From Fidelibacterota bacterium (GTDB lineage: Bacteria > Fidelibacterota > Marinisomatia > SCGC-AAA003-L08 > D37C17): a stretch of DNA of 64,000 nucleotides. Below the pieces are notes generated by a model. The model was not told the origin of the DNA, did no database searches, and saw only the letters and a list, made by a program, of their open reading frames with translations. The stretch is taken from contig PBEF01000002.1 of assembly GCA_002717625.1 (NCBI GenBank), positions 224,133 to 288,132 of the forward strand, read 5' to 3'. This document shows, piece after piece, positions 41,254-51,764 of this stretch. Every line of letters starts with the position of its first letter. The first letter of the stretch is position 1. The translations under genes and the position numbers were made by a program.

Positions 41254-42562
41254 TTTTCTTTATTTTTATTGCAAACATACCTTCATAACCATTCTCATCT
41301 GGAAGTATAGTTATTCCTCCTAATTCATTAATGAAATTTTCAGGTATATTTTTATTATTGATTTTTGAAATATGAAAATCATCATTTTCAGCAATAAATC
41401 TTTCTATATTTTTATGGTTTTCATCATTGAATATAGAACATGTACTATAAATAATCTCACCTTTTTTTGCTAAATTATTTTTCATATTATTCAATATATC
41501 ATATTGTGTTTTCTGAATATTTTTTAAACTATTTTTTGAGAGTGTCCATTTTATATCTGGATTTTTTCTTATTGTGCCTGAGCTACTACAAGGTAAATCT
41601 AGTAGTATTTTATTGTATTTTTTATTAGCTCTGAATCTGATTGAATCTTCACATATAAAGGATGTATCTTTTATACCCATTATACTGAAATTTGACTTTA
41701 TTTGATTTATTCTTTTTTTATTAATATCTAAGCATGTTAGATTAGCTCCTCCACCATTTAATTCTGCTATAAAGGCTGCTTTTCCTCCAGGAGCACTGCA
41801 AGCATCTAATATAGTATCATTTTTTGATGGAGAGAGTAAATTTACAACTAATCCAGATGAAGGATTTTGAATATAGATAAATCCTTTTTTAATAAGATCT
41901 AAGATAATATTTTTACTATCAAATTTATCGATTTTAATATAATTAGAAAGCAGTTTGTCCTCTGAAAATGAAATATTATTTTTTATTAATATTTGAGAGA
42001 GTTCAGCTAGGTTAGTTTTAAAAGCATTTATCCTTATCCATATTGGTGGAATATTGGAACTAGATTCACATATAGAGTATAATTTATTATCATATAATCT
42101 TCTAATTTTATTTAAAATCCAATCAGGATAGCTAAAGTAAATTTCAGGTCGGTTTGTTTTTAGTTGGTCAGTTTTTTTTAATGCTGATTTACTTATTTTT
42201 CTCAAAATTGCATTGATGAAATTAAATGATTTTTTATGTTTTCTTTTACTTAGTTCTACAGTCGTATTAATTGAAGCGTAATCAGGAACTGAATCACAAA
42301 ATAGCAATTGATATGTGCCTATATATAGTAATGTTAAGGTTCTTGCATCAATCTTTTTAAATTTAGAGTATTGATATATATTTTCATCTAATATTCTTTT
42401 ATCTCTTACTACTCCTTTTACAATATTTAGAATAAAAGCTTTATCTGTATAGCTTGTTTCATCTTTTATGTATTTAGTAATTAGGATTTTTAAAGATTTT
42501 TTATCACTAAAAAATGCATAAAGCGTATCAAATATTATATCTCTTGGATTTTTTTTACTCAA
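41246..42562 (-). CDS. rsmB: 16S rRNA (cytosine-967-C5)-methyltransferase RsmB (TTG start)
   Basis: NusB-like N-term; 'DACSAPGGKAAFIAEL...ILLDLPCSSSGTIRKNPDIKW...IIYSTCSIFNDENHKNIE'; first codon is TTG on the minus strand. Confidence 0.93.
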   Translation of the reverse strand: MSKKNPRDIIFDTLYAFFSDKKSLKILITKYIKDETSYTDKAFILNIVKGVVRDKRILDENIYQYSKFKKIDARTLTLLYIGTYQLLFCDSVPDYASINTTVELSKRKHKKSFNFINAILRKISKSALKKTDQLKTNRPEIYFSYPDWILNKIRRLYDNKLYSICESSSNIPPIWIRINAFKTNLAELSQILIKNNISFSEDKLLSNYIKIDKFDSKNIILDLIKKGFIYIQNPSSGLVVNLLSPSKNDTILDACSAPGGKAAFIAELNGGGANLTCLDINKKRINQIKSNFSIMGIKDTSFICEDSIRFRANKKYNKILLDLPCSSSGTIRKNPDIKWTLSKNSLKNIQKTQYDILNNMKNNLAKKGEIIYSTCSIFNDENHKNIERFIAENDDFHISKINNKNIPENFINELGGITILPDENGYEGMFAIKIKKNV

Positions 42563-43475
42563 ATGTATTAAAGTCTTTTTTAAAAGTATTTGAAAAATCT
42601 GTTGCTGATATAATTTTTCCTCCTTCTAACTGAACTTTTGATACAATAAGTTCTCCTTCGCCTGTATTAATATAAAGCTTGTTTTTCTTGTAGTAAAATT
42701 CCCCTGCTTTTATATTTAATTTAATGTTTTTAGTATAAGATGTATCAAAAAATTTAATTCTCTTTTTTATATAGTGTGTATATGCTCCTTTATATGATAG
42801 TGCTCGTATTTTATTGTGTATTTGACAAGAGGTGTTATTCCAGTTTATAATAAAGTCTTCTTTTAGTATTTTTGGAGCCTGTGAAGCCTTTAGCTGATTT
42901 TTAAAAGCTGGAATATCTCCAGATGAAATAATATTTATGGTTTTAGTTAAAACATCTTTACTTAAGAGTGTTAACCCTGAATAAACTTCTTGGAATTGAT
43001 CCCTTTCATTTAAAATATATTTTTGCTGATAAATAATTTTACCTTGATCAATTTTTTTATTTATAAAAAATGTTGTTAGGCCCGTTTCTTTATCTCCGTT
43101 CATTATAGAGTATTGTATAGGAGATGCACCTCTGTATTTAGGTAATAAAGAAGCATGTAAGTTGATAGCTCCATATTTTAAATATGAATAAACTTTTTCG
43201 TTAAGATATCTGTATGCAACAATTATAAATAAATCAGCATTTATCTTTTTTAAAATATTAATTGTTTCAGATGAATTAGGATTATCTGTTTCAAGTATTT
43301 TATTCGAATATTTTAAAGCAGTTTTTTTTACAGGAGTAGATTGTTTTTTTAAACCTCTACCCATTTTTTTATCAATATTTGTTACAACCAATTTAATATT
43401 CAAATTTTTCATATCATTTAAATATTCTAAAGATTTAGCTGCAAATAGCGGATTTCCAAAAAAAACAATATTCAT
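42555..43475 (-). CDS. fmt: Methionyl-tRNA formyltransferase
   Basis: 'MNIVFFGNPLFAAKSLEYL...LINLHASLLPKYRGASPIQYSIMNGDKETGLTTFFI'-type text (AINLHASLLPKYRGASPIQ). Confidence 0.96.
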   Translation of the reverse strand: MNIVFFGNPLFAAKSLEYLNDMKNLNIKLVVTNIDKKMGRGLKKQSTPVKKTALKYSNKILETDNPNSSETINILKKINADLFIIVAYRYLNEKVYSYLKYGAINLHASLLPKYRGASPIQYSIMNGDKETGLTTFFINKKIDQGKIIYQQKYILNERDQFQEVYSGLTLLSKDVLTKTINIISSGDIPAFKNQLKASQAPKILKEDFIINWNNTSCQIHNKIRALSYKGAYTHYIKKRIKFFDTSYTKNIKLNIKAGEFYYKKNKLYINTGEGELIVSKVQLEGGKIISATDFSNTFKKDFNTFE

Positions 43476-43484
43476 TTTTAAGTT

Positions 43485-43793
43485 TTATTTAGTATATATT
43501 GAATTAATATATTTTCTTAAAACATCAATTTTATTACTATTAACTTCTATTTCTACTATTTCTTTGTCTTTGCCTTTGATGTTAGTTATATTGCCGACAA
43601 TTCCCCCTTTAGTAATAATTCTATCGCCTTTTTTGATATTTGCAAGCATATCTGAATGCTCTTTCTGTTGCTTTACTTGTGGACGAATCATTATGAAGTA
43701 GATTACAATAAAAATTAAAAGATAAATTGGTAATGGTCCTAAGGTCTGTAAAATATTAGCTTTTAAATTATATATATGGATTAAATTTATCAT
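43485..43793 (-). CDS. yajC: Preprotein translocase subunit YajC
   Basis: 'IYFIMIRPQVKQQKEHSDMLANIKKGDRIITKGGIVGNITNI'. Confidence 0.93.
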   Translation of the reverse strand: MINLIHIYNLKANILQTLGPLPIYLLIFIVIYFIMIRPQVKQQKEHSDMLANIKKGDRIITKGGIVGNITNIKGKDKEIVEIEVNSNKIDVLRKYINSIYTK

Positions 43794-43834
43794 ATCATAT
43801 TTTATTAAAATTTTATCTAAATATATAATTAATT

Positions 43835-44779
43835 ATGTTCAATATATCAAATTTAGAGATATCAAATTCAGCAGTATTAGCTCCAATGGCAGGTATTACT
43901 GATCATCCATTTAGACAAATATGTAAAAGTTTTGGAGCAGGCTTAGTCTATACAGAATTTGTAAGCGCTGATGGTATTATAAGGGAAAATAAAAAAACTT
44001 TAGATATGATAAAATTTGATGAGAGTGAAAGACCTATAGGGGTACAAATTTTTGGAGATGACCCTGAAGTAGTTGCTGGATCTGCAGTTTATATAAATAA
44101 GCATTTTAAACCTGATATTATAGATATTAATTATGGGTGTCCTGTTCCAAAAGTTACTAAAAGAGGTGCTGGGTCAGCAGCGCTAAAAGATCTGTGCATT
44201 ATGCAAGATATCACTGAAGCTGTTGTAGAATCTGTTTTTCCTACTCCTGTAACTGTAAAAATGCGAACTGGTTGGAATGCTGACAATGTTGTATCAACAA
44301 AAGCTGGAATGCTTTTAGAGTCAATTGGCGTCAAGGCTATTGCCTTGCATGGAAGAACAACAAGTCAAAAATTCACAGGTTGCGCTGATTGGACTTATAT
44401 TAAAGAGCTTAAAGAAGCTGTTAATATACCCGTTATAGGTAATGGAGATGTTTCATCTTTTGAGGATTACAAAAAGATAAAAGAATTTACTAATTGTGAT
44501 GCTGTTATGATAGGTAGAGCTGCTTTAGGAAACCCTTGGATTTTTTCTAATATCTTAAATTCTAATGATAAAAAGCCAAATATTGATGAAATAAAAAAAG
44601 TATGCTTAAAACATATAGAGTTATTAATTGAAAATAAATCTGAAAAAGTTTCATTAAATTTATCTAAAAAGCACCTTTCTTATTATTTGAAGAATTTTGA
44701 CCAAGCTGGTTTATTTAGGAAGGATGTTATGCGATGTGACGATATTAAGCAGGTAATTAAAATTATAAGTAGTATATAG
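43835..44779 (+). CDS. dusB: tRNA-dihydrouridine synthase
   Basis: 'LAPMAGITDHPFRQICKSFGAGLVYTEFVSADG...DINYGCPVPKVTKRGAGSAAL...ALHGRTTSQKFTGCADWTYI...IGNGDV'. Confidence 0.95.
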   Translation: MFNISNLEISNSAVLAPMAGITDHPFRQICKSFGAGLVYTEFVSADGIIRENKKTLDMIKFDESERPIGVQIFGDDPEVVAGSAVYINKHFKPDIIDINYGCPVPKVTKRGAGSAALKDLCIMQDITEAVVESVFPTPVTVKMRTGWNADNVVSTKAGMLLESIGVKAIALHGRTTSQKFTGCADWTYIKELKEAVNIPVIGNGDVSSFEDYKKIKEFTNCDAVMIGRAALGNPWIFSNILNSNDKKPNIDEIKKVCLKHIELLIENKSEKVSLNLSKKHLSYYLKNFDQAGLFRKDVMRCDDIKQVIKIISSI

Positions 44780-44786
44780 TAATGAT

Positions 44787-46928
44787 TTATAATTTAATAT
44801 ATTTATCTAACAATAAATTGAATTCAATTTCATTAACAGGTTCACTTATTATATACCCCTGTATTTTATCACAGGCATAATTCTTTAATAGCTTTATTTG
44901 CTGTTCTGTTTCAACGCCTTCAGCTATAACCTTCATCCCTAATTTATGTCCTAGGTCAATAACTATATTAGCAATAGCAACATTTTTTTCTTTACCATCT
45001 CTACCAATTGAAGATATAAAAGATTGATCTATTTTTAATGTATCTATAGGGAATTTTTTCAAATAACTTAAAGATGAGTAGCCTGTTCCAAAATCATCAA
45101 TAGAAATTTTAACTCCCATTTCTTTAATTTTATTTAGAACATTAATTGTTTTTTCAGCATCATCCATTAATATTGTCTCTGTTAATTCTAACTCTAAATA
45201 TTCAGGATTTAGATTAGTTTTTTCTAACGTTGCTTGAATTATTTCTAATAAATCTGATTGCATGAATTGTTTAGCAGATATATTCACGGCACATGTAAGT
45301 TTGAATCCTTCATCATGCCACTTCTTATTTTGAATACATGCTTGCTCAATAATCCATTTTCCTAAAGGGATGATTAAATTGGTTTCTTCTGCTATAGGTA
45401 TAAATTTATATGGAGGAAGTATTCCTTTATCAGGAGTGTTCCATCTAACAAGAGATTCAAAACCTATAATTTTTCCTGTTTTTAAATCCATTTGAGGTTG
45501 AAATAAAAGTAGAAATTCTTCATTCTTTATAGCTTTGTATAAATTGTTTTCATTTGACATTCTTTCTGTGATTTCTTTATTCATTTTGGGTTTAAAGAAT
45601 TGAAATTGATTTTTACCTTTTTCTTTGGCTTTATACATAGCAGCATCAGCATTTTTAATCAAAGTTTCAATATCTTCTCCATCTTGAGGATAAATAGATA
45701 TACCTATACTTGCAGTTATTCTTAGGTCTTGACCATCAATAGTAACATTTCTGAATTCCTCATTCAATATTCTATTTGAGAGGATAGATATATCTTGCAT
45801 ACTTTTAATTCTTGAAAGTATAATTGTAAATTCATCTCCTCCCCATCTTGAAACTGTATCTGTTTTTCTTAAGCATTTTTTTAATCTGCTTGCAATAATT
45901 TTTAATAGTGAATCTCCAGAAGTATGCCCCATAGAATCGTTAACATATTTAAAATTATCTAAATCAACAAACATCACAGCAACATTTTGCTGCTCTCTAT
46001 TTGCATTATGCAAAGCTTGATTTAGACGATCGTTAAATAAGACCCTATTTGTAAGACCTGTTAGCTGATCATAATATGCCTTTTTTTTAATTTCTAGACT
46101 GTCAAGCTTTCTTGTTATCGCCATTGCTATCTGATCTGATGCAAATGTTAGAATTTTTTGATCTTCTTCTGTAAATCTGATTTTTTTATCGTAGCTTTGA
46201 ACAACTACAGCTCCAATTGTTTCATTGGAATTATTTTTTAAAGGTACTCCTAGCCAATCAACAGATTTTTGACCCTGTACATTGATTTTTTCATTTTTAA
46301 TAAAGCGTTCACATTGATCAGGGTTGACAAGTATAGATTCTCCAGTTTTTAAAACGTACTCTGTTAAACCATTGCCAATTGTTTTAGATTTTGGCCTGCC
46401 ATCATATTGATCAATAAAATAAGGAAAATTTATAATATTTTTATCCCAATCTGCAGTTGCTATGTAAAAATTTTCTGTATAGATAACTTCTTCTAATATT
46501 TTATGTATTAAAGGATATAATTGGTCTAAATCGTTTACAAAATGACTGGACTCTGCTATTTTATAAACACAGTCTTTTAGCTTTAAATCTCTTTGCTTTT
46601 TACTTCGATCTGAAATTATCGTAAAATCTAATTCTTGTTCTTTATTTGTATTTATAAAGGTTGATTTTAGTGATAAAAATTTATTATCATATATTACTGA
46701 GTATTTATTTGACTTATATTGTTTAAATAAGCTTGATTTTTCTTTTATTTTTTCTATATTTTTTTCACTGAAGATATCTTTTAGATTAGTGAAAACAGCT
46801 TTATTGGAATTCGATACGATTTTATTAAGATTTTGATTGTGGTAAATAATTTCAAATTTTTTATTAAAAATAATAATAGCTTCATCTCTATTATCAAATA
46901 AATCTTTATATATGTTTAAATGGTTCAT
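44787..46928 (-). CDS. PAS-GAF-GGDEF-EAL cyclic-di-GMP signalling protein
   Basis: 'SRWGGDEFTIIL', 'IGFESLVRW', 'ELTETILMD', 'DDFGTGYSSLSYLKKFPIDTLKIDQSFI', 'IAEGVETEQQ'. Confidence 0.95.
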   Translation of the reverse strand: MNHLNIYKDLFDNRDEAIIIFNKKFEIIYHNQNLNKIVSNSNKAVFTNLKDIFSEKNIEKIKEKSSLFKQYKSNKYSVIYDNKFLSLKSTFINTNKEQELDFTIISDRSKKQRDLKLKDCVYKIAESSHFVNDLDQLYPLIHKILEEVIYTENFYIATADWDKNIINFPYFIDQYDGRPKSKTIGNGLTEYVLKTGESILVNPDQCERFIKNEKINVQGQKSVDWLGVPLKNNSNETIGAVVVQSYDKKIRFTEEDQKILTFASDQIAMAITRKLDSLEIKKKAYYDQLTGLTNRVLFNDRLNQALHNANREQQNVAVMFVDLDNFKYVNDSMGHTSGDSLLKIIASRLKKCLRKTDTVSRWGGDEFTIILSRIKSMQDISILSNRILNEEFRNVTIDGQDLRITASIGISIYPQDGEDIETLIKNADAAMYKAKEKGKNQFQFFKPKMNKEITERMSNENNLYKAIKNEEFLLLFQPQMDLKTGKIIGFESLVRWNTPDKGILPPYKFIPIAEETNLIIPLGKWIIEQACIQNKKWHDEGFKLTCAVNISAKQFMQSDLLEIIQATLEKTNLNPEYLELELTETILMDDAEKTINVLNKIKEMGVKISIDDFGTGYSSLSYLKKFPIDTLKIDQSFISSIGRDGKEKNVAIANIVIDLGHKLGMKVIAEGVETEQQIKLLKNYACDKIQGYIISEPVNEIEFNLLLDKYIKL

Positions 46929-47539
46929 TTTATTTTAATATTTTCAGGGCCAATCATACCTCCAGAAATAATAATTTTTAATCCTTCTTCCACTGTAAGA
47001 TTGATAGGACGTGTATCAGATTCTTTAACGAATAAAAGATATCCAGATGTTGGATTTGGTGTTGTAGGTACAAAAATATTGTAAAATAAACCTTCATCGC
47101 TTTTTGTTTCTCCTGTAACCATACATATAGTCCATAGGCCTTTTTTAGGATATTCAATTAATACAACCTTTTGAAATGATTTGCTATTAGGCATAGCTAG
47201 CGTAGATGTTATCTGCTTAATAGATTTATATACTTTACTAACAATAGGAATTCTATTTAATAAATTTTCAAAAATTTTATAGATTTTTTTACCAAGTACA
47301 TTAGACACTATCAATCCTAAGAGATATAGAAAAATAATTGTCAGAATAAAACCAAATAAATATTCTAGATAAATTAAATTTTTAAGATTTAAATCTTGTT
47401 TGCTGAAGACAAAACCTACAATACCTTTTCCCGGTTTAGAAAAAAACATAAATAAGCTTTTTATTATCCAATATGTAAGTGCTATTGGAATAACAGACAT
47501 TAATCCAGTAATAATATATTTTTGTAAATTTTTATTCAT
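46925..47539 (-). CDS. DUF502 family membrane protein
   Basis: 'YIITGLMSVIPIALTYWII...RIPIVSKVYKSIKQITSTL...FQKVVLIEYPKKGLWTICMVTGE...VFVPTTPNPTSGYLLFV'-type sequence. Confidence 0.92.
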   Translation of the reverse strand: MNKNLQKYIITGLMSVIPIALTYWIIKSLFMFFSKPGKGIVGFVFSKQDLNLKNLIYLEYLFGFILTIIFLYLLGLIVSNVLGKKIYKIFENLLNRIPIVSKVYKSIKQITSTLAMPNSKSFQKVVLIEYPKKGLWTICMVTGETKSDEGLFYNIFVPTTPNPTSGYLLFVKESDTRPINLTVEEGLKIIISGGMIGPENIKIK

Positions 47540-47586
47540 TTTTATCCATTTCTTTTAAATAGTTATCTATATAAGATAAGTTTATT

Positions 47587-49320
47587 TTAGTGTCTCTCAA
47601 ACCTTTTATCTAAATCCTCTAAAGGTAGATTTATTATGATAGGTCTTCCATGGGGACAATAATAAGGATGCTCTGTTGAAAACAGCTCATCTATAAGTTC
47701 TTTGCATTCTTCAGAACTTAATTTATCTCCAGCTTTTATAGCTGCTTTACATGCATATGTAGATGCCATATACTCTATAAATTCAGATTTTGTATTTTTT
47801 GTTTTTATATAATGTTCAATTATTTCATTAATTGTCTCTTCTTCTTTACCAATAGGAAGATTACTTGGTGAGCCTTCAATGACAATTTGATTATCTCCAA
47901 ATTCTCTAAATTCAAAACCTATTTTTTTCAAGTAATACATTATTTCCAATAAGTAAGTATAATTCTCAGGGTTAAATTTTACGATTTGAGGAAATAGTAT
48001 CTTCTGAGAAGATAGGCCTTCCCCTTCTTCGATACTTTTTTTAGAAGATTCATAAAGGATTCTTTCATGAGCTACGTGCTGATCTATTATAATTATACCA
48101 GAAGTTATCTCTGTTATAATATATTTATTATGTATTTGCCAGACATTATTTGATTCAATTTCAATTTTATGTTCTTCTGTTCTATTTAGTCTGATTTCTG
48201 CATTTTTAATATTTTGAGTGTAATTTGGAGAATTAGAAGCTGTTAAAATATGTTCTGATGTTATTTCCTTTGAAGAAAATGGAATTTCAGAAGTTTGAAT
48301 ATTTTCTGATAATGGTATTGGATTATAAGACGGAATAGTTTTTGTTATATTTTTTAAAGCTTCTGAAATTGAAAGTTTGAAAATATGCTGAATTTGTAGT
48401 TCGTTTTCAAATTTAACTTCTTGTTTTTTTGGATGTACATTAACGTCAAGATAGTTTGATGGCAAATCTAAGAATAATATAAAAAAGGGATATTCCCCTC
48501 TAGCTATTAAGCTTCTATATGAATTATAAATACTCATATTAATCAATTTATCTTTTATGTATCTACCATTTATATATAAGAATTGATTCCCCCTGGATTG
48601 CTTTACAAGAGATAGGTTACCAATGTATCCTGAAATCTTATAATTATCTTTTTGAAATTTTATTTCTATTAATGAATTGGATATACCGTTTGTATATAAG
48701 GCGCATATTCTATTTATTAGGCTACTCCCCTTTAAATCATATACAATTTTTCCATTATTTATTAATTTCATATTTATTCTAGAATAGTGTAAGCTGAAAA
48801 TTTTAAACAAAGAGAGAATTTTTCTATATTCATAATTTTCACCCTTTAGAAATTTTTTTCTTGCAGGTAAATTGTTAAAAATATTTTTAATTTCTATAGA
48901 TGTTCCACATTCTATACTTGAGGGTTTCAAATGGACTTCTTTACCATATGATATTTTATATTCATGACCGACTTCTTTTTGTGCTCTTGATTTGATTACA
49001 ACTTCAGAAATAGATGCAATGCTAGGTAGTGCTTCTCCTCTAAAACCTAAAGTATTGATTTTATTTAAATCTTCAGCATTTTTTATTTTACTTGTAGCAA
49101 ATCTTTTAAAGGCTGCTTTAATTTCATCTTTATTTATACCTATACCATTATCATTTATTATGATTTTCTTTTTCCCGCCATCAAATAATATAATTTCTAT
49201 ACTATCAGAACTTGCATCTATTGAGTTTTCTAAAAGTTCCTTAACTATAGAAGCAGGATCATCAACAACTTCTCCTGCTGCAATTTGATTTATTAAATTT
49301 GAAGGTAATTTTTTAATCAT
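47587..49320 (-). CDS. mutL: DNA mismatch repair protein MutL
   Basis: 'IKKLPSNLINQIAAGEVVDDPASIVKELLENSIDASS...DNGIGI...LGFRGEALPSIASIS...DQHVAHERILYE...YYCPHGRPIII'. Confidence 0.97.
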   Translation of the reverse strand: MIKKLPSNLINQIAAGEVVDDPASIVKELLENSIDASSDSIEIILFDGGKKKIIINDNGIGINKDEIKAAFKRFATSKIKNAEDLNKINTLGFRGEALPSIASISEVVIKSRAQKEVGHEYKISYGKEVHLKPSSIECGTSIEIKNIFNNLPARKKFLKGENYEYRKILSLFKIFSLHYSRINMKLINNGKIVYDLKGSSLINRICALYTNGISNSLIEIKFQKDNYKISGYIGNLSLVKQSRGNQFLYINGRYIKDKLINMSIYNSYRSLIARGEYPFFILFLDLPSNYLDVNVHPKKQEVKFENELQIQHIFKLSISEALKNITKTIPSYNPIPLSENIQTSEIPFSSKEITSEHILTASNSPNYTQNIKNAEIRLNRTEEHKIEIESNNVWQIHNKYIITEITSGIIIIDQHVAHERILYESSKKSIEEGEGLSSQKILFPQIVKFNPENYTYLLEIMYYLKKIGFEFREFGDNQIVIEGSPSNLPIGKEEETINEIIEHYIKTKNTKSEFIEYMASTYACKAAIKAGDKLSSEECKELIDELFSTEHPYYCPHGRPIIINLPLEDLDKRFERH

Positions 49321-50984
49321 TTTAAATCTTTCTTAACTATTTCATTGATTTTTAAAAATAAGTCCTCAGCCTCATTGATATGATAATTAACTTCCTCAAT
49401 ATATTTTAATTTTATATTTTCATTTAGCTCATTTGCATTTATTATTACATTCATAGCAGCTCCTTTAGTAGCAGCATATAGCATAAATAACGCTACCCCA
49501 ACATCTGTTATTGAATTTTTATTACATATATCAGCTAATTTCATTATATTCTTTAAACACTTAATAGATAATTGCAATATTTCCATAGGTACATCAGCTG
49601 CTTTAATAATAGCCTTCTCTATTGCCTTATCTCTATTTTTTTTATCATTTTTTGTTTTTTTAGGTAATCTATATGCATCAATTACAGAATCATATGCAGA
49701 GGTATCCATATCTACAAGAAGTAACATTCTATCTTTATACTTTTGACACATTTCTCCAATATGTATATATTCTTTTTGATAACCCTCTAATCCTTTTTTA
49801 TTGTATGATAATTCTGAAACCATAGAAGCTAGCGCCATCCCAAGAGAACCTGCTATAGCACTAATACTCCCTCCTCCTGGAGTTGGTGTTCCTGATGCGG
49901 TTATATCAATGAAATCATTTATTTTAAAGTTTGATAATGAATTTTCATTTTTAAAAACTCTATATTCAATAATTTTTTCATTTAAAATAAAATTTTCAAT
50001 ATCTGATAGTCCTAATGATTGAATTGCTATATTTAGAATATCTTTTTCATTTATCCCTGTTGTATTTTTTTGTTTTTTAAGATAATATTTTCCTGCATCA
50101 ATTAGAGCGCTTTTAGGCACAAGACCGACTATCTCACTACCTGTCACTCTAACGCCTCTTTTTCTAGCCTGTTTCCTTACTTCTTCAAACGTTTTATGTA
50201 TTGATGTTTTTTTATAATTTGTTAAATTAATTGATACTTGAGCTTGCTTGTATTCATCAATATACCAACCAACAGCTTTACAATTCTTTAAAGTTCCTGG
50301 CTTTTTAAGCATATTACCATTTTTATCTCTAATAATTTTATTATCCTTATCTCTCTTTGCTCTTCCCGCTTCTCTAATGTCTAATGCAATGTCTGTTGCA
50401 ATTTTTTTGTTAGCCGTATTTAAGTTGATATTATATGCAATCAAGAAATCTCTTACTCCAATTGCTGTTACCCCGCTTTTTTTATTATTTTCAGCTGACC
50501 CAAAATCGGGAGCCCACTCCTTCTGTTTTATTTTATCAAACATCCCCTCATATTCACCTTTTCTAATATGGGCTAAATTTTTACGAGATTTAGATGTTGC
50601 TGAATATTCATATAAATAGACAGGTATTTTAAGCTCATCAGCTACTTTTTTAGCTAAAATATTGGAATATTTTACACACTCTTTAATTGTTACATTTTTT
50701 ATTGGGATTAATGGGCAAACATCTGTTGCTCCCATTCTTGCATGTGCTCCTTTATGCGTATTCATATCAATTAATTCAGCAGCTTTTTTAATTAATTCAA
50801 AAGCACCATTTATAATATTATCAGGTGAACCAACAAATGTTATTACAGTTCTATTTGTATCAAAGCCTGGATCAATATCTAATAGATGTAAATCAGGATT
50901 TGATTTAACAGTATTAGCAATTTTATTTATAATTTCTTTATTTCTACCTTCGCTAATATTAGGTACGCATTCAATTAATTTCAT
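49317..50984 (-). CDS. ftcD: Bifunctional glutamate formimidoyltransferase / formimidoyltetrahydrofolate cyclodeaminase
   Basis: 'MKLIECVPNISEGRNKEIINKIA...HKGAHARMGATDVCPLIPI...ITGSEIVGLVPKSAL' type N-domain plus cyclodeaminase C-domain 'ASGTPTPGGGSISAIAGSLGMALASMVSELS'. Confidence 0.95.
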   Translation of the reverse strand: MKLIECVPNISEGRNKEIINKIANTVKSNPDLHLLDIDPGFDTNRTVITFVGSPDNIINGAFELIKKAAELIDMNTHKGAHARMGATDVCPLIPIKNVTIKECVKYSNILAKKVADELKIPVYLYEYSATSKSRKNLAHIRKGEYEGMFDKIKQKEWAPDFGSAENNKKSGVTAIGVRDFLIAYNINLNTANKKIATDIALDIREAGRAKRDKDNKIIRDKNGNMLKKPGTLKNCKAVGWYIDEYKQAQVSINLTNYKKTSIHKTFEEVRKQARKRGVRVTGSEIVGLVPKSALIDAGKYYLKKQKNTTGINEKDILNIAIQSLGLSDIENFILNEKIIEYRVFKNENSLSNFKINDFIDITASGTPTPGGGSISAIAGSLGMALASMVSELSYNKKGLEGYQKEYIHIGEMCQKYKDRMLLLVDMDTSAYDSVIDAYRLPKKTKNDKKNRDKAIEKAIIKAADVPMEILQLSIKCLKNIMKLADICNKNSITDVGVALFMLYAATKGAAMNVIINANELNENIKLKYIEEVNYHINEAEDLFLKINEIVKKDLK

Positions 50985-51101
50985 TTATCCTCTCAAGTAG
51001 TTGACAATATATATGATAATAAAAAATACTAAAATATTTCTAAATAGTATTTTTTTTGAAGAAAAACTTCTCCAATTATTATCTCTAAGATTTTTAAACA
51101 T
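50985..51101 (-). CDS. Unlisted 38-aa predicted single-pass membrane micro-protein
   Basis: Minus-strand ATG at 51101: MFKNLRDNNWRSFSSKKILFRNILVFFIIIYIVNYLRG*. Start overlaps the M50 protease stop (TAATG) and the stop abuts the ftcD ATG (TAAATG). Below the ORF-track length cutoff. Confidence 0.6.
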   Translation of the reverse strand: MFKNLRDNNWRSFSSKKILFRNILVFFIIIYIVNYLRG

Positions 51102-51763
51102 TATATAAAAATTTTAAGTATAAATAGAACTATAGTATCAAAAATTGTTCTAATAAATACATATAAAGGTTCTATAATTATTCCAATAAGTGAATATCCT
51201 GTAATAAGACCAAAAAGAATTAAGCCTAGTAATATTCTTGGTCCATAAATATTTAAGTTTTGCGCTAATTCATGATTGTATTTAGATATAATATTTCCAA
51301 AAATTTGTCCTCCATCAAGAGGGAAAAATGGTAATAGGTTAAATAAAGCTAAAAAAATATTGATTTGAATGAAAATATGGAAGAAAAGTCTAAAGCTTTC
51401 ACTAGCTAAAGATGGTATTACGCTATAAATGAAATACATAATAAAAACTCCTAAAAATGCTAAAGCTAGATTTGATAATGGTCCTGCAGCAGCAACTTTA
51501 ATTATATCAACATTTGGATTTTTTAATTTATAAGGATTAACAGGTACAGGTTTAGCATAACCAAAGCCTATAAACAATAGCATTATAGTCCCTGTTGGAT
51601 CTAAATGTTTTATTGGATTAAGAGTTAGTCTACCTTCCTTATAAGCAGTATCATCTCCATTTATATATGCTACAATACCATGTGAAAATTCATGAACGCA
51701 TAGCGAGAAAACTAAAGCTGGTAATAATAATATTAATATTTGTGGATCTAATCTTAGTAGCAT
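51101..51763 (-). CDS. Site-2 protease family (M50) membrane metalloprotease
   Basis: 'LVFSLCVHEFSHGIVAYINGD' (HExxH), 'NLLPFFPLDGGQIFG' (NxxPxxxLDGG-type). Confidence 0.93.
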   Translation of the reverse strand: MLLRLDPQILILLLPALVFSLCVHEFSHGIVAYINGDDTAYKEGRLTLNPIKHLDPTGTIMLLFIGFGYAKPVPVNPYKLKNPNVDIIKVAAAGPLSNLALAFLGVFIMYFIYSVIPSLASESFRLFFHIFIQINIFLALFNLLPFFPLDGGQIFGNIISKYNHELAQNLNIYGPRILLGLILFGLITGYSLIGIIIEPLYVFIRTIFDTIVLFILKIFI

Positions 51764-51764
51764 T

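Noticed and set aside
47587-49320. MutL 'DQHVAHERILYE' as loss of the endonuclease motif
   Set aside because: Only the fourth position differs from DQHA(X)2E(X)4E and acidic residues are kept, so nuclease activity is plausible and the variant is not remarkable.
48992-50619. Plus-strand ORFs opposite mutL and ftcD (e.g. 48992-49288, 50248-50619, 50662-51000)
   Set aside because: Antisense to well-conserved genes; no recognisable motifs.
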